Made by a program: the position numbers and the translations under genes. This document shows, in pieces, positions 8,637 through 16,298 of a stretch of 26,836 nt of DNA. This DNA comes from Candidatus Poseidoniales archaeon (GTDB taxonomy: Archaea > Thermoplasmatota > Poseidoniia > Poseidoniales > Thalassarchaeaceae). The stretch lies in NCBI GenBank assembly GCA_028821815.1, contig JAPKEY010000003.1:1-26836 (forward strand), read 5' to 3'. Below the pieces are notes generated by a model, which did no database searches, had not been told where the DNA came from, and saw nothing but the letters and a program-made list of their open reading frames with translations. The stretch's first letter is position 1. Each line of letters opens with the position of its first letter.

Positions 8637-9689
8637 ATGGGTATGAGTCTTGGTGAATCGGTGCGAGTCACACTCTTCGGCGAGAGTCATGGGGCTGTCG
8701 TTGGTGCGCTTCTAGAAGGGATGCCTCCAGGAATCCCAATCGATGTTGAAACCTTAATTGAAGATCTTCAGCGTCGTCGACCAGGCCGTCGTTTACTATC
8801 TTCAAGAGCTGAACCAGATCACTGTGAGATTCTCTCAGGAGTTTACGAAGGTCAGACAACTGGATATCCAATTTTACTTCTCGTTCGCAATCAAGATGCT
8901 AAATCAAGAGATTATGGTTTCTTGCCGGATCAACCCCGGCCTGGTCATGCGGATTTACCTGAAGCGACACGGACTGGTGGGGCGGCAGATTTGCGTGGTG
9001 GTGGCGCCAATTCAGGACGATTAACCCTCGGATTGGTGGCTGCAGGTTCGTTGGTACGGGAGGCCCTAGGGGACGTGGAAGTTGGTGCACATTGCAGCCA
9101 AATTGGCCCAATAGCGGCTCAATTTCAAGGAAATCCAGAAGGCGAGGCTTGCACCATCTTGAATTGCAATGATGTTGAGGCTGCAGAACTGATGCTCACA
9201 CTTGTCCGGTCTTTGCGTAAAGCGGGAGACAGCATCGGTTCAAGTGTAGAAGCTCTAATCTCTAATTTGCCATTGGGTGTAGGTGAACCGTGGTTTGAGG
9301 GCCTTGAACCCGCTCTCGCTCGTGGTTTAATGGCCATTCCTGGTGCACGTGGTGTTGAATTCGGGCGAGGTCGAGAATCTGTGACAATGCAGGGGTCAGA
9401 ACACAATGATGCATGGGGCCCTGAGCAGATTCCAATCGGAGATGATGCAGATGGTGCTCTCGGTGGAATGTCAACAGGGGCACCGTTGAGAGTTCGTGTT
9501 CACTTCAAACCACCAAGTTCTATTTCAGTTCCACAAATGACATTGCATCTCCCCTCGGGTGAAATGCGAGAATTGCAAATTGGAGGGCGCCACGATCCAG
9601 TCATCGCACCGCGGGCAACACCTGTCGTAGAAGCCGTTTGCCGCCTAATTGTTGCGGATTTATTGCAACTTCGGGGGAATTGGAATTGA
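8637..9689 (+). CDS. aroC: Chorismate synthase
   Basis: This last shared aromatic enzyme converts 5-enolpyruvylshikimate 3-phosphate to chorismate, with reduced flavin as cofactor. The 350 residues match the family. Visible are the N-terminal TLFGESHG (catalytic His), the arginine-rich RRRPGRRLLSSR block, RPGHAD (second catalytic His), GSEHNDAWGPE, GALGGMSTG and the C-terminal GGRHDPVIAPRATPVVEA. One block departs from the usual RGGGRSSARET: here it reads RGGGANSGRLT, losing one arginine and one serine that line the substrate pocket in characterised enzymes. ATG at 8637 is used; 8643 is also possible. The stop overlaps the TTG start of aspartate kinase. Confidence 0.95.
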   Translation: MGMSLGESVRVTLFGESHGAVVGALLEGMPPGIPIDVETLIEDLQRRRPGRRLLSSRAEPDHCEILSGVYEGQTTGYPILLLVRNQDAKSRDYGFLPDQPRPGHADLPEATRTGGAADLRGGGANSGRLTLGLVAAGSLVREALGDVEVGAHCSQIGPIAAQFQGNPEGEACTILNCNDVEAAELMLTLVRSLRKAGDSIGSSVEALISNLPLGVGEPWFEGLEPALARGLMAIPGARGVEFGRGRESVTMQGSEHNDAWGPEQIPIGDDADGALGGMSTGAPLRVRVHFKPPSSISVPQMTLHLPSGEMRELQIGGRHDPVIAPRATPVVEAVCRLIVADLLQLRGNWN

Positions 9690-11014
9690 ATATTAACGTC
9701 CACAAATTCGGTGGTTCCTGTCTTTCAGCTATCGAAGATATCGATGCTGTAGTTGAACGAATACGCAGTTCAGAGGGTCGCGCAATTGTAGTCGTTTCAG
9801 CATTCAATGGGGTCACTGATCGATTGATTGAACAGATTGACCACCGCTCAACAACATCTAATTCAGCTTTCACAGCATCCATTGAATTGGAACACATCGA
9901 GCGAGTGCCTGAGATTGCAACATCACCTTGGGCCGTACGTTTTGCCGAAACCCTTCACCACTTGGCTGCATCTCTGGATTCCCATGCCCATGAACCCAAT
10001 GCTGAAGTTCGCGCTGATGCGCTGGCTTGTGGGGAGCGTCTCTCCAGTTTGGCGATTGCAGTGGCCTTGGATAGCCGCGGAATCCCATCGATTCCAGCAT
10101 GGTCTGAAGAAACTGGGATTCGCTTGATTGGGCGTGGCGAGGATGCCAGAATCGATTCAAATCGAACAAAGCAACTCCTCGAGATACCCACTGGGGCCGT
10201 ACCGGTCATAACGGGATGGTATGGGGTGACAAAGGATGGATATGCATTGCTTGGCCGTGGTGGCTCCGATTTAACCGCAACAGCAGTTGCTGCAGCCCTA
10301 GATGCTTCGAGTGTTACAATTTGGCGTGATGTGGAAGGAGTCCTCGCCCTTTCTCCTCGTTGGACTCTTCCAGCGCGCAACCTATCGAATTTATCCTATA
10401 CAGAAGCCGCAGAGTTCGCCCTATTCAGCGAACCGATGCTACACCCCGCCGCAGTTGAGCCCCTCAGAGTACCAGGGATTCCCCTTTACCTACGCCCCCT
10501 CCATAGCCCCGATGTCGATGGTACAATCATCGGGCCATCCATTCGTTTGGAAACACCTCGGGTTCGTGCTGTCGGGTGTTTGCCTAGACTCGTTCCATTG
10601 TCATGGTCACTTTCAAGTGCCCTATCACTTACAGAATGTGTCAGTGATGCCATGGCCACATTGGGGCGTGCTCGTATTCGTGTAGCTAGCGTTCGTGCCC
10701 AACCTGGCCATGTACGCCTTCTGGTATCGAGCAGAATGGCAGCTCGTGCAAAACGTATTCTGTCCGAGAAACCAAGTTTACCAACTCCCGAATTAGGTGA
10801 ACCCATTTCGATTCTATGTTTTGTAGGGGAAGGCATTGGAAATGATCTAACAATCCGAAATCAAATTGAATCATTTGCAAACGAATCGAGTATTCATTTG
10901 CGTTTTAGTGAGGATGAAAAGCGTGACCACGCAATTCACGCAACCGTTCCAGCAAATCAAACAGAAATCTCACTGCAATCGCTTTGTGCCGCTCTAGATC
11001 TATTGGCCCAATGA
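9686..11014 (+). CDS. lysC: Aspartate kinase
   Basis: This enzyme phosphorylates L-aspartate to aspartyl phosphate, the precursor of aspartate semialdehyde and so of the Lys/Thr/Met families. Aspartate semialdehyde is also the substrate of the ADH synthase encoded earlier in this cluster. The N-terminal amino acid kinase domain is clear: KFGGSCLS (residues 7-14), CGERLSSLAIAVALDSRG, GRGGSDLTATAVAAAL and VEGVLALSPR in place of the common VDGIYTADPR. The last 140 residues probably form ACT-type regulatory domains, but they are divergent. I chose TTG at 9686: it overlaps the chorismate synthase stop as TTGA, has CGGGGGAA at 9671-9678 as a ribosome binding site, and puts the kinase motif at the usual distance from the N-terminus. 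Confidence 0.9.
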   Translation: MNINVHKFGGSCLSAIEDIDAVVERIRSSEGRAIVVVSAFNGVTDRLIEQIDHRSTTSNSAFTASIELEHIERVPEIATSPWAVRFAETLHHLAASLDSHAHEPNAEVRADALACGERLSSLAIAVALDSRGIPSIPAWSEETGIRLIGRGEDARIDSNRTKQLLEIPTGAVPVITGWYGVTKDGYALLGRGGSDLTATAVAAALDASSVTIWRDVEGVLALSPRWTLPARNLSNLSYTEAAEFALFSEPMLHPAAVEPLRVPGIPLYLRPLHSPDVDGTIIGPSIRLETPRVRAVGCLPRLVPLSWSLSSALSLTECVSDAMATLGRARIRVASVRAQPGHVRLLVSSRMAARAKRILSEKPSLPTPELGEPISILCFVGEGIGNDLTIRNQIESFANESSIHLRFSEDEKRDHAIHATVPANQTEISLQSLCAALDLLAQ

Positions 11015-11023
11015 CCAATTTCA

Positions 11024-11950
11024 CTAATCACTTGATTCTCGCCACTGCTGGATTCGCAGTGGGATATTTGCACCGAATAGTGCTGCGACTAAGATGAAGA
11101 CAAACATTGTACCTAGAGCCACACCATACACACTGGTCAATTCAACAGATTGTGAGAGGCGGATTGAAGTTTCCTCGTCAAAGAATTCAAAGAACCATGG
11201 AATAATGACATTGATTAACAGTGTACTGGATGCAACAAAGGCAGCAATGACTGGTGTTACAACGAGGCTGATATGATATCTGCTGAGCACTTTCTTGACA
11301 TTCATGACGTATACTTCACCAGTACGGATACTGGTGTCAAGCATTGAAAACCGAATGATCCCATTGGTCACTTCCATGTACATGACTAGGGATACCGCAT
11401 AGAGGACAATCAGTTGCTTGGTCCAAAACTCTCCAACCTCAGCGAGTATCCCTGCATCAAAGGTGTCCTTCGAGGCAGCAAATCGCAGTGAGATGACGAT
11501 GAATAGAACGTAGGAAGCGAGAAGTCCTCGTGCATCGCGACGGAAGATTCCGAAAAATCCCGCTCCCAGTGCAGCGATTACAAGAAGAAGATGTATGATC
11601 TGTCCCATGGCATCAAGTCCCATCCACATTGCCATTTCATTCCAGAGAGTTCCATCAGCAGGGGTGACCAGATATGTCAGAACGGCGAGTAGCATCATCA
11701 ATCCACCACCGATAAGTTGGAGAGTTTGGACCATCCGATCCGCAGGTAAGAACTTCATCTTTGGAACCAAGGGGCCACCGAAGAGGCTCTCAACAAATGT
11801 TGGAATGTGAACTTCTGGAACAGCATCCTTTGGAACTTCTGCGCCACCAGCCTTCATTTTTCCAGCGAGTTTTTTACGAGAAGGCGCAGCGGCCCTCACA
11901 GTTTTCCCATCATAGAGATGGGATGTATCAGAAGTATTTCCAGCAGCCAT
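11024..11950 (-). CDS. Polytopic membrane protein at the end of the MoxR/DUF58 group
   Basis: Family not recognised. The 308 residues have a soluble N-terminal part of about 65 residues rich in Ala, Lys and Pro. About six hydrophobic segments follow, near 72-95, 110-135, 140-158, 176-196, 225-252 and 275-300, with a charged segment between the fourth and fifth (LDTSIRTGEVYVMNVKKVLSRYH). It lies 9 bases after the DUF58 gene, and its ribosome binding site GAGGTGAT is upstream of ATG at 11950. It is therefore the last gene of the MoxR operon and probably a membrane partner in that system. It converges with aspartate kinase with only 9 bases between stops. A 7-bp inverted repeat (11042-11048 with 11056-11062) lies inside its 3' end. 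Confidence 0.85.
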   Translation of the reverse strand: MAAGNTSDTSHLYDGKTVRAAAPSRKKLAGKMKAGGAEVPKDAVPEVHIPTFVESLFGGPLVPKMKFLPADRMVQTLQLIGGGLMMLLAVLTYLVTPADGTLWNEMAMWMGLDAMGQIIHLLLVIAALGAGFFGIFRRDARGLLASYVLFIVISLRFAASKDTFDAGILAEVGEFWTKQLIVLYAVSLVMYMEVTNGIIRFSMLDTSIRTGEVYVMNVKKVLSRYHISLVVTPVIAAFVASSTLLINVIIPWFFEFFDEETSIRLSQSVELTSVYGVALGTMFVFILVAALFGANIPLRIQQWRESSD

Positions 11951-11959
11951 CCTATCACC

Positions 11960-13279
11960 TCAGAATCCCCTGGCACCAGCAAGTGCCGTTGAGAGTAGCA
12001 TATCAGGCTCCCAATCCATGACGAAAGCACCGAGTCCTCGAATCTCCGTCATGAGAATATCTCGTTCTGTCTTCAGGACTTCGTATCCAGTTCGGTCTAA
12101 GCGTTTTGCATCAAATTCAAACTCAAGGCTAGATGGACTGAGCACCGTGACATCGAATTCACGTGCGCGGAAATCACGAACAGCATTGATTAGCGTAGGA
12201 TCACCTTCTAGTGGACTCAAGATGATGATTGGGCTGCCTTTGTTGATGTGCGGCATGATTCGATTTGTAACAACCTGTAGAGGCGTATTGCCCTTTGCAG
12301 CAGCTCCGGCCAACTTGGTTAGCAGAACGTAGAGTTGCTTCTTTCCAGTATCTCGATCTACACTGTTGATGTCACTGCCATAGATGACCAACCCAACCGA
12401 GTCACGTCGACTCAGGAAAAATTGTGCCAAACTGGCTGCTGCTCGGGTACTATACACCAATGAGTTTCGACTCACGGGCCCGGTTTCAGCAACCGCACGG
12501 CTGTCAACAATGATGATGATATCACTCACAGCGTCACGTTCAAACTCGTTCACCATCATCTTACCAGAGCGAGCATAAGCCTTCCAGTTGACCTTGCGCA
12601 TTGCATCGCCAGGGATATATTCACGCAGGTTGTAGAAATTTGAACCTTCACCGGGTTGCCGGATGTTTACAGCTCCAGTGAAAATCTTTGGTACACGACT
12701 CTTGACAAATGCATCTTTGAGATCCTCAGTCTTGGGGAAGACCAAGAAATCATCGTAGACATGGATTTCTTTTTCATTGTGGAATAGACCGAATGGATCT
12801 TGCACCCGAATACTGACAGGTCCTAAGGTATAGAATCCACGGAGGGGGCACTCGACGGTGTATTCGATGAGTGTTTCTCGGCGAGGGCCGAGTTCCATGA
12901 GGATGTAATTAGCGCCTTCCTTGATACGCATGACTTCGGGGACGGTGTCCTTCACTTCCAGAATCTTGGAGAGTGGAGAGTGGTTCTGTAGGCGAAGTGT
13001 TACTTGAATTTCGCCGTCCTCAAAGATACGTGCCGCGGACACTTTTCGCATTGCAGAAAGTGATGCAAGTGTAGGGGCATCTTCTGAATCCTCTTCCTCA
13101 TCAATTCGTCGACCTGTAGCCGCAACATCCGCGTGCGCCGCACGGAGTGCAGCCCAAGTCAGGAAAGAAAGGAAAACCACAGCAACGGTCACGAGCTGCG
13201 AATTTCGCAGAACGAGACCGAGCAAGTATAGCGCTGTCGCGAGACTCGCGAACATTGCTGACTTACGACTCCATGCCAT
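11960..13279 (-). CDS. DUF58 domain protein, membrane anchored
   Basis: A 439-residue partner of MoxR-type ATPases. Two N-terminal hydrophobic segments (about 9-24 and 29-47) anchor it. An acidic linker (about 60-67) and a beta-rich region (about 75-175) follow, then the characteristic DUF58 block GEGSNFYNLREYIPGDAMRK and the following VNWKAYARSGK (about 210-240). A von Willebrand A-like fold begins at IIIIVDSR (about 254-261), with an Asp-x-Arg in place of a full metal-binding DxSxS site. Members of this family are always found next to MoxR, as here, and are thought to act in assembly or activation of exported or membrane complexes; the substrate is unknown. ATG at 13279 is preceded by AAAGGAGAG. 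Confidence 0.93.
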   Translation of the reverse strand: MAWSRKSAMFASLATALYLLGLVLRNSQLVTVAVVFLSFLTWAALRAAHADVAATGRRIDEEEDSEDAPTLASLSAMRKVSAARIFEDGEIQVTLRLQNHSPLSKILEVKDTVPEVMRIKEGANYILMELGPRRETLIEYTVECPLRGFYTLGPVSIRVQDPFGLFHNEKEIHVYDDFLVFPKTEDLKDAFVKSRVPKIFTGAVNIRQPGEGSNFYNLREYIPGDAMRKVNWKAYARSGKMMVNEFERDAVSDIIIIVDSRAVAETGPVSRNSLVYSTRAAASLAQFFLSRRDSVGLVIYGSDINSVDRDTGKKQLYVLLTKLAGAAAKGNTPLQVVTNRIMPHINKGSPIIILSPLEGDPTLINAVRDFRAREFDVTVLSPSSLEFEFDAKRLDRTGYEVLKTERDILMTEIRGLGAFVMDWEPDMLLSTALAGARGF

Positions 13280-13311
13280 GGTTGACTCTCCTTTACTTAC
13301 GCGAATATATC

Positions 13312-13325
13312 CTAATCCGGATTAG
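13312..13325. repeat. 14-bp perfect palindrome CTAATCCGGATTAG
   Basis: This symmetric site spans the stop codon of the MoxR gene, about 33 bases before the DUF58 start. As RNA it would form only a 5-bp stem with a CCGG loop. A TATA-like GGATATATTC follows it on the minus strand. It could be a regulator site for an internal promoter or be chance; nothing else supports a role. Confidence 0.3.
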
Positions 13326-14455
13326 ACCGTGGGTACGGGTACTTCTCTTAGGATGCCCTCGATGACCTCTTGCGATTCCAGACCCTTGATCTGGTGTTCC
13401 GGCTTGAGGATGAGACGGTGGCTGACCGCAAGCGGAGCCACTGCCTTCACATCGTCAGGGGTTACGAAATCACGACCACGCATTGCAGCCGCAGCACGGC
13501 TCGTCTTGAGCAGTGCCTGTGAACCACGTGGCGAGGAACCGACGAGGACACGCGGGTCCTCACGGGTTCGTGCGACAATTTCTACCATGTACATGCGAAC
13601 AGCCGGGTCGACGTAGACGTCTTCGATGGCTTGCTGCATGGCGACAACACGAGCGGGATCTGTGATGACTTCAACGTCAACAGCATCCTTCCTTCGAGCG
13701 ATACGTCGAGCCAAAATCTCGTCTTCATCCGCTCTGTCTGGGTAACCGACACTCATCTTGAACATGAATCGGTCCAATTGAGCTTCGGGTAGTGGGTAGG
13801 TACCTTCCTGTTCCACGGGGTTTTGAGTCGCCATGGTCAGGAAAGGACTGGGTAGTTTGTGGGTGACCGTACCAATCGTTACCTGCTTCTCTTGCATAGC
13901 TTCGAGAAGAGCGGCCTGCGTCTTGGGCGGGGCGCGGTTAATCTCGTCAGACAACAACAGATTGCAGAAAATCGGTCCGGGCTTGAACGTAAATTCGCCC
14001 TTCTTTGCATCATAGATGTTCGTACCCGTGATATCGGCTGGAAGCAAGTCAGGTGTGAATTGAACACGCTTGAAGTCACAACCGAGTGCGTCGGCGAACG
14101 TGTTTGTCATCAATGTCTTGGCAAGTCCTGGATAATCTTCGAACAGCAGGTTGCCATTCGCTAGAATATTGACCATTACGTTGTCAATGACGTGTTGCTT
14201 ACCGATAATCACCTTGGCAACCTCAGCACCAATCGCTTGACCGATGGCGCCTACAGCAGCGAGTCTCTCGCGTACTTCAGGTGTGCTTTGGTGTCTCGGG
14301 GTCTGCGGAGCGGCAGGAGCCGGTGCCGGAGCCGGTGCAGCAACCGCGGGTGCGGGTGCAGGTGCAGGGGCTGGGGCTGGGGCTGGTGCCGGCGCAGGGG
14401 CCGCTGGTGCGGCCGGGGCTACGGGTGTGCCGCCTGGTGGCGGTGGTGCTTGCAT
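13322..14455 (-). CDS. moxR: MoxR family AAA+ ATPase with Ala/Pro-rich N-terminal extension
   Basis: This cytoplasmic AAA+ ATPase and putative chaperone works with DUF58/VWA proteins. The core (about 60-377) shows the MoxR-type Walker A EDYPGLAKT (106-114), Walker B NLLLSDEINRAPPKTQAALL (165-184), sensor 1 ATQNPVEQEGTYPLPEAQLDRF (motif starts at 209) and the lid domain with VLVGSSPRG. The first 50 residues are a low-complexity (Pro-Ala)n tract encoded by an imperfect GC-rich hexamer repeat, unlike ordinary MoxR proteins; it may be a flexible tether. ATG at 14455 has AAAGGAGAGTGA upstream and is well supported. It lies 35 bases after the DUF4350 gene and 42 bases before DUF58. Confidence 0.95.
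   Translation of the reverse strand: MQAPPPPGGTPVAPAAPAAPAPAPAPAPAPAPAPAPAVAAPAPAPAPAAPQTPRHQSTPEVRERLAAVGAIGQAIGAEVAKVIIGKQHVIDNVMVNILANGNLLFEDYPGLAKTLMTNTFADALGCDFKRVQFTPDLLPADITGTNIYDAKKGEFTFKPGPIFCNLLLSDEINRAPPKTQAALLEAMQEKQVTIGTVTHKLPSPFLTMATQNPVEQEGTYPLPEAQLDRFMFKMSVGYPDRADEDEILARRIARRKDAVDVEVITDPARVVAMQQAIEDVYVDPAVRMYMVEIVARTREDPRVLVGSSPRGSQALLKTSRAAAAMRGRDFVTPDDVKAVAPLAVSHRLILKPEHQIKGLESQEVIEGILREVPVPTV
14310..14445. repeat. Imperfect GC-rich short tandem repeat encoding (Pro-Ala)n
   Basis: Degenerate 6-base units of the GGTGCN/GGGGCT kind run through the 5' end of the MoxR gene and encode about 40 residues that are nearly all Ala and Pro. Unit length is a multiple of three, so slippage would change the length of the linker without shifting the frame. 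Confidence 0.7.
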
Positions 14456-14490
14456 GTATCTTCACTCTCCTTTTTTTAATATGACTCTCG

Positions 14491-16101
14491 TCATTGTTGC
14501 TTCCCCCACCGACGGATCGTTTGGAGCAACTCTCGTAACTCCGCGGGGGAATATGTTCTATTTTCGCTGTAAGCCAATTCAACAAGACGAGGATTACCAA
14601 TCATTGTCTGTACTTCACCAGGCATTTTGTGGGCCATTTCGTCTCGAGTTAAATCATAGAATATTCTAACTTTGGCCATCAGGGCTTCTCGAACTCGCTG
14701 CCGGTACGATCCGGGATCGAGTTTGTCAGGGCGCTCTCTGAATCGTGTCAAATCGAAGACATGCCGCCAATTGGGTTTCTCTGGAACGACCATGATTGCG
14801 ACGAGAAGTAGGAGTAGAATATTGAGGATGATGAGCCACTTGAGAAATGCATCACTTGTCAGCAATACAATCGTGGCCATCGCATCAGTGAAGGGTGCAC
14901 TGAGAACTCCGGTCACGTGACGACTTTCGTCAAAGACAACGTAGAAGTTTTGAGTTTCATATTTGACCGTCGCAGACAACTGTTGGTTGTCTAATTCCAT
15001 CATAGAGTAAATGACCGCGCTGAAGTAATGTTCGTTACCATCCCAAAGGGTGTTGCCTGTAAGTCGACCCTGCCAGCAGGTTGAATCGGCAACATTGCAT
15101 TCGTTTCGCATACCCGTGTCTTCTGCTTCACTATAGTCCCAAAGGCGATTACTGAAGGCGGTCTGATCTGAGACAAAAAGAATGGAACCAGTGACGTCAA
15201 TATCTGATAATGAACCTGCGTTGTCTCTCTTGTAATCCTGCGCGGTGATACCAGGGTAATCAATTCGCACAACGAGTGCGAGATCACCTGGGGCTGGATT
15301 GAGAGTATTGCCACTGTCGCCATCATTGGCTACATCGATGAATGCCGAGACACTGGCTTGTGCGAGAACCTTGACTTCACAAGCCTGCTCTGAATTCGCG
15401 CAGTTATCCTCAACTTTGATTCCCGTGGGCTCACGGAACATCACCGGCATTCTGCACTCCGAGTACGTGTGTTGGGTGAGATTGGCTGCTGTACATCCTC
15501 TGTCTTGCCCGAATTCAGACATGACGCCTTCACCATCACCATCAGGGTCAGCTAGAGATTGTTGAATCGATGCTAGGCTCCAGACGTTCTTTGCGTTAGG
15601 TGGGTTTGCATCGCCTTCAGTATCGTATTCATTCCAATAATGATCAATATCGTACATGGCGTCATCGAAATAGGTCACACCAAACTTGGCTGCAACTCGA
15701 TTTGCATTGTTATTGTCAGCAGCGATGATGACCTTGCCACCACGTTCTGTCACAAATTCGTAAATCTTGCTCGCTTCGGTTTCATCGATTGGCTTCTCAG
15801 GTGCGATGATAGCGAGAAGTGTTCGATGTGGGTTTTGCCAATCATTGACTAGCATCGGTGTCGACATTGTGTTGGCAATGGAATAACCCTCCCCGGTTTC
15901 TCCCAATGACTCCGCCATCAAGTTGAGTTGAGCAAGACGCATATTCTCGTCTTCAGCGGATTCAAACACATAGGCTGAATAGGCTGTTTGTTTATCGGCT
16001 GAGAAGACCATTGGAAGAGCCAAAGTCATTAGAAGAATCAAGACCAGAGATGAAGCGATGTACAAGCCAAATCGGCTGCGTTCACCTTCCTCTTCTGCCA
16101 C
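14491..16101 (-). CDS. DUF4350 domain membrane protein of the MoxR group
   Basis: A 536-residue protein with an N-terminal membrane helix just after the start (RFGLYIASSLVLILLMTLALP) and another near the C-terminus (FLKWLIILNILLLLLVAIMVV). The extracytoplasmic part begins with a DUF4350-like domain: TLLAIIAPEKPIDETEASKI, then FVTERGGKVIIAADNN, the glutamine-amidotransferase-like pattern of that family. A long Asp/Asn-rich insert with several cysteines follows. After the second helix a cytoplasmic helical domain of about 110 residues ends the protein. DUF4350 proteins commonly sit with MoxR and DUF58. I chose GTG at 16101, preceded by GAGGGAGGAAG; a TTG at 16176 would add 25 residues and overlaps a likely TATA element. 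Confidence 0.85.
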   Translation of the reverse strand: MAEEEGERSRFGLYIASSLVLILLMTLALPMVFSADKQTAYSAYVFESAEDENMRLAQLNLMAESLGETGEGYSIANTMSTPMLVNDWQNPHRTLLAIIAPEKPIDETEASKIYEFVTERGGKVIIAADNNNANRVAAKFGVTYFDDAMYDIDHYWNEYDTEGDANPPNAKNVWSLASIQQSLADPDGDGEGVMSEFGQDRGCTAANLTQHTYSECRMPVMFREPTGIKVEDNCANSEQACEVKVLAQASVSAFIDVANDGDSGNTLNPAPGDLALVVRIDYPGITAQDYKRDNAGSLSDIDVTGSILFVSDQTAFSNRLWDYSEAEDTGMRNECNVADSTCWQGRLTGNTLWDGNEHYFSAVIYSMMELDNQQLSATVKYETQNFYVVFDESRHVTGVLSAPFTDAMATIVLLTSDAFLKWLIILNILLLLLVAIMVVPEKPNWRHVFDLTRFRERPDKLDPGSYRQRVREALMAKVRIFYDLTRDEMAHKMPGEVQTMIGNPRLVELAYSENRTYSPAELRELLQTIRRWGKQQ

Positions 16102-16173
16102 TAGTCTTCCTCCCTCTTGAAATGAATGGAGCCATGGCTCCAGCACACCAACGCCTTTGGCAATCTCATTCTG

Positions 16174-16182
16174 CAAATATAG
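16174..16182 (-). promoter_or_regulatory. Possible TATA box for the DUF4350-MoxR-DUF58 operon
   Basis: The minus strand reads CTATATTTG here. Transcription would begin about 25 bases downstream (near 16153), leaving a leader of some 50 bases before the GTG at 16101 with its strong ribosome binding site. The gap between 16102 and 16298 holds nothing else that I recognise. Confidence 0.35.
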
Positions 16183-16298
16183 GTTGCTGCAAGCCGAGTA
16201 AGGACAAATGTGTGATTATCAAGGAGTTTCAAGTCGACCCTTTCCGTATCATTGTCGAAACCTCAGGGGTCAAAGTGGCGAAATTGTAACTAAATCGC

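Noticed and set aside
11042..11062. Inverted repeat CCACTGC...GCAGTGG as a terminator for the convergent genes
   Set aside because: It lies within the coding end of the minus-strand gene, has no T-run, and a 7-bp repeat in coding sequence may be chance.
14310..14445. GC-rich short repeats as a possible CRISPR array or minisatellite
   Set aside because: Units are 6 bases long, in frame, without spacers; they encode the Ala/Pro linker.
14244..14669. Open frame on the plus strand with an Ala/Gly-rich repeat opposite the MoxR start
   Set aside because: It is the complement of the (Pro-Ala)n coding repeat; the sense frame carries the MoxR core and a strong ribosome binding site.
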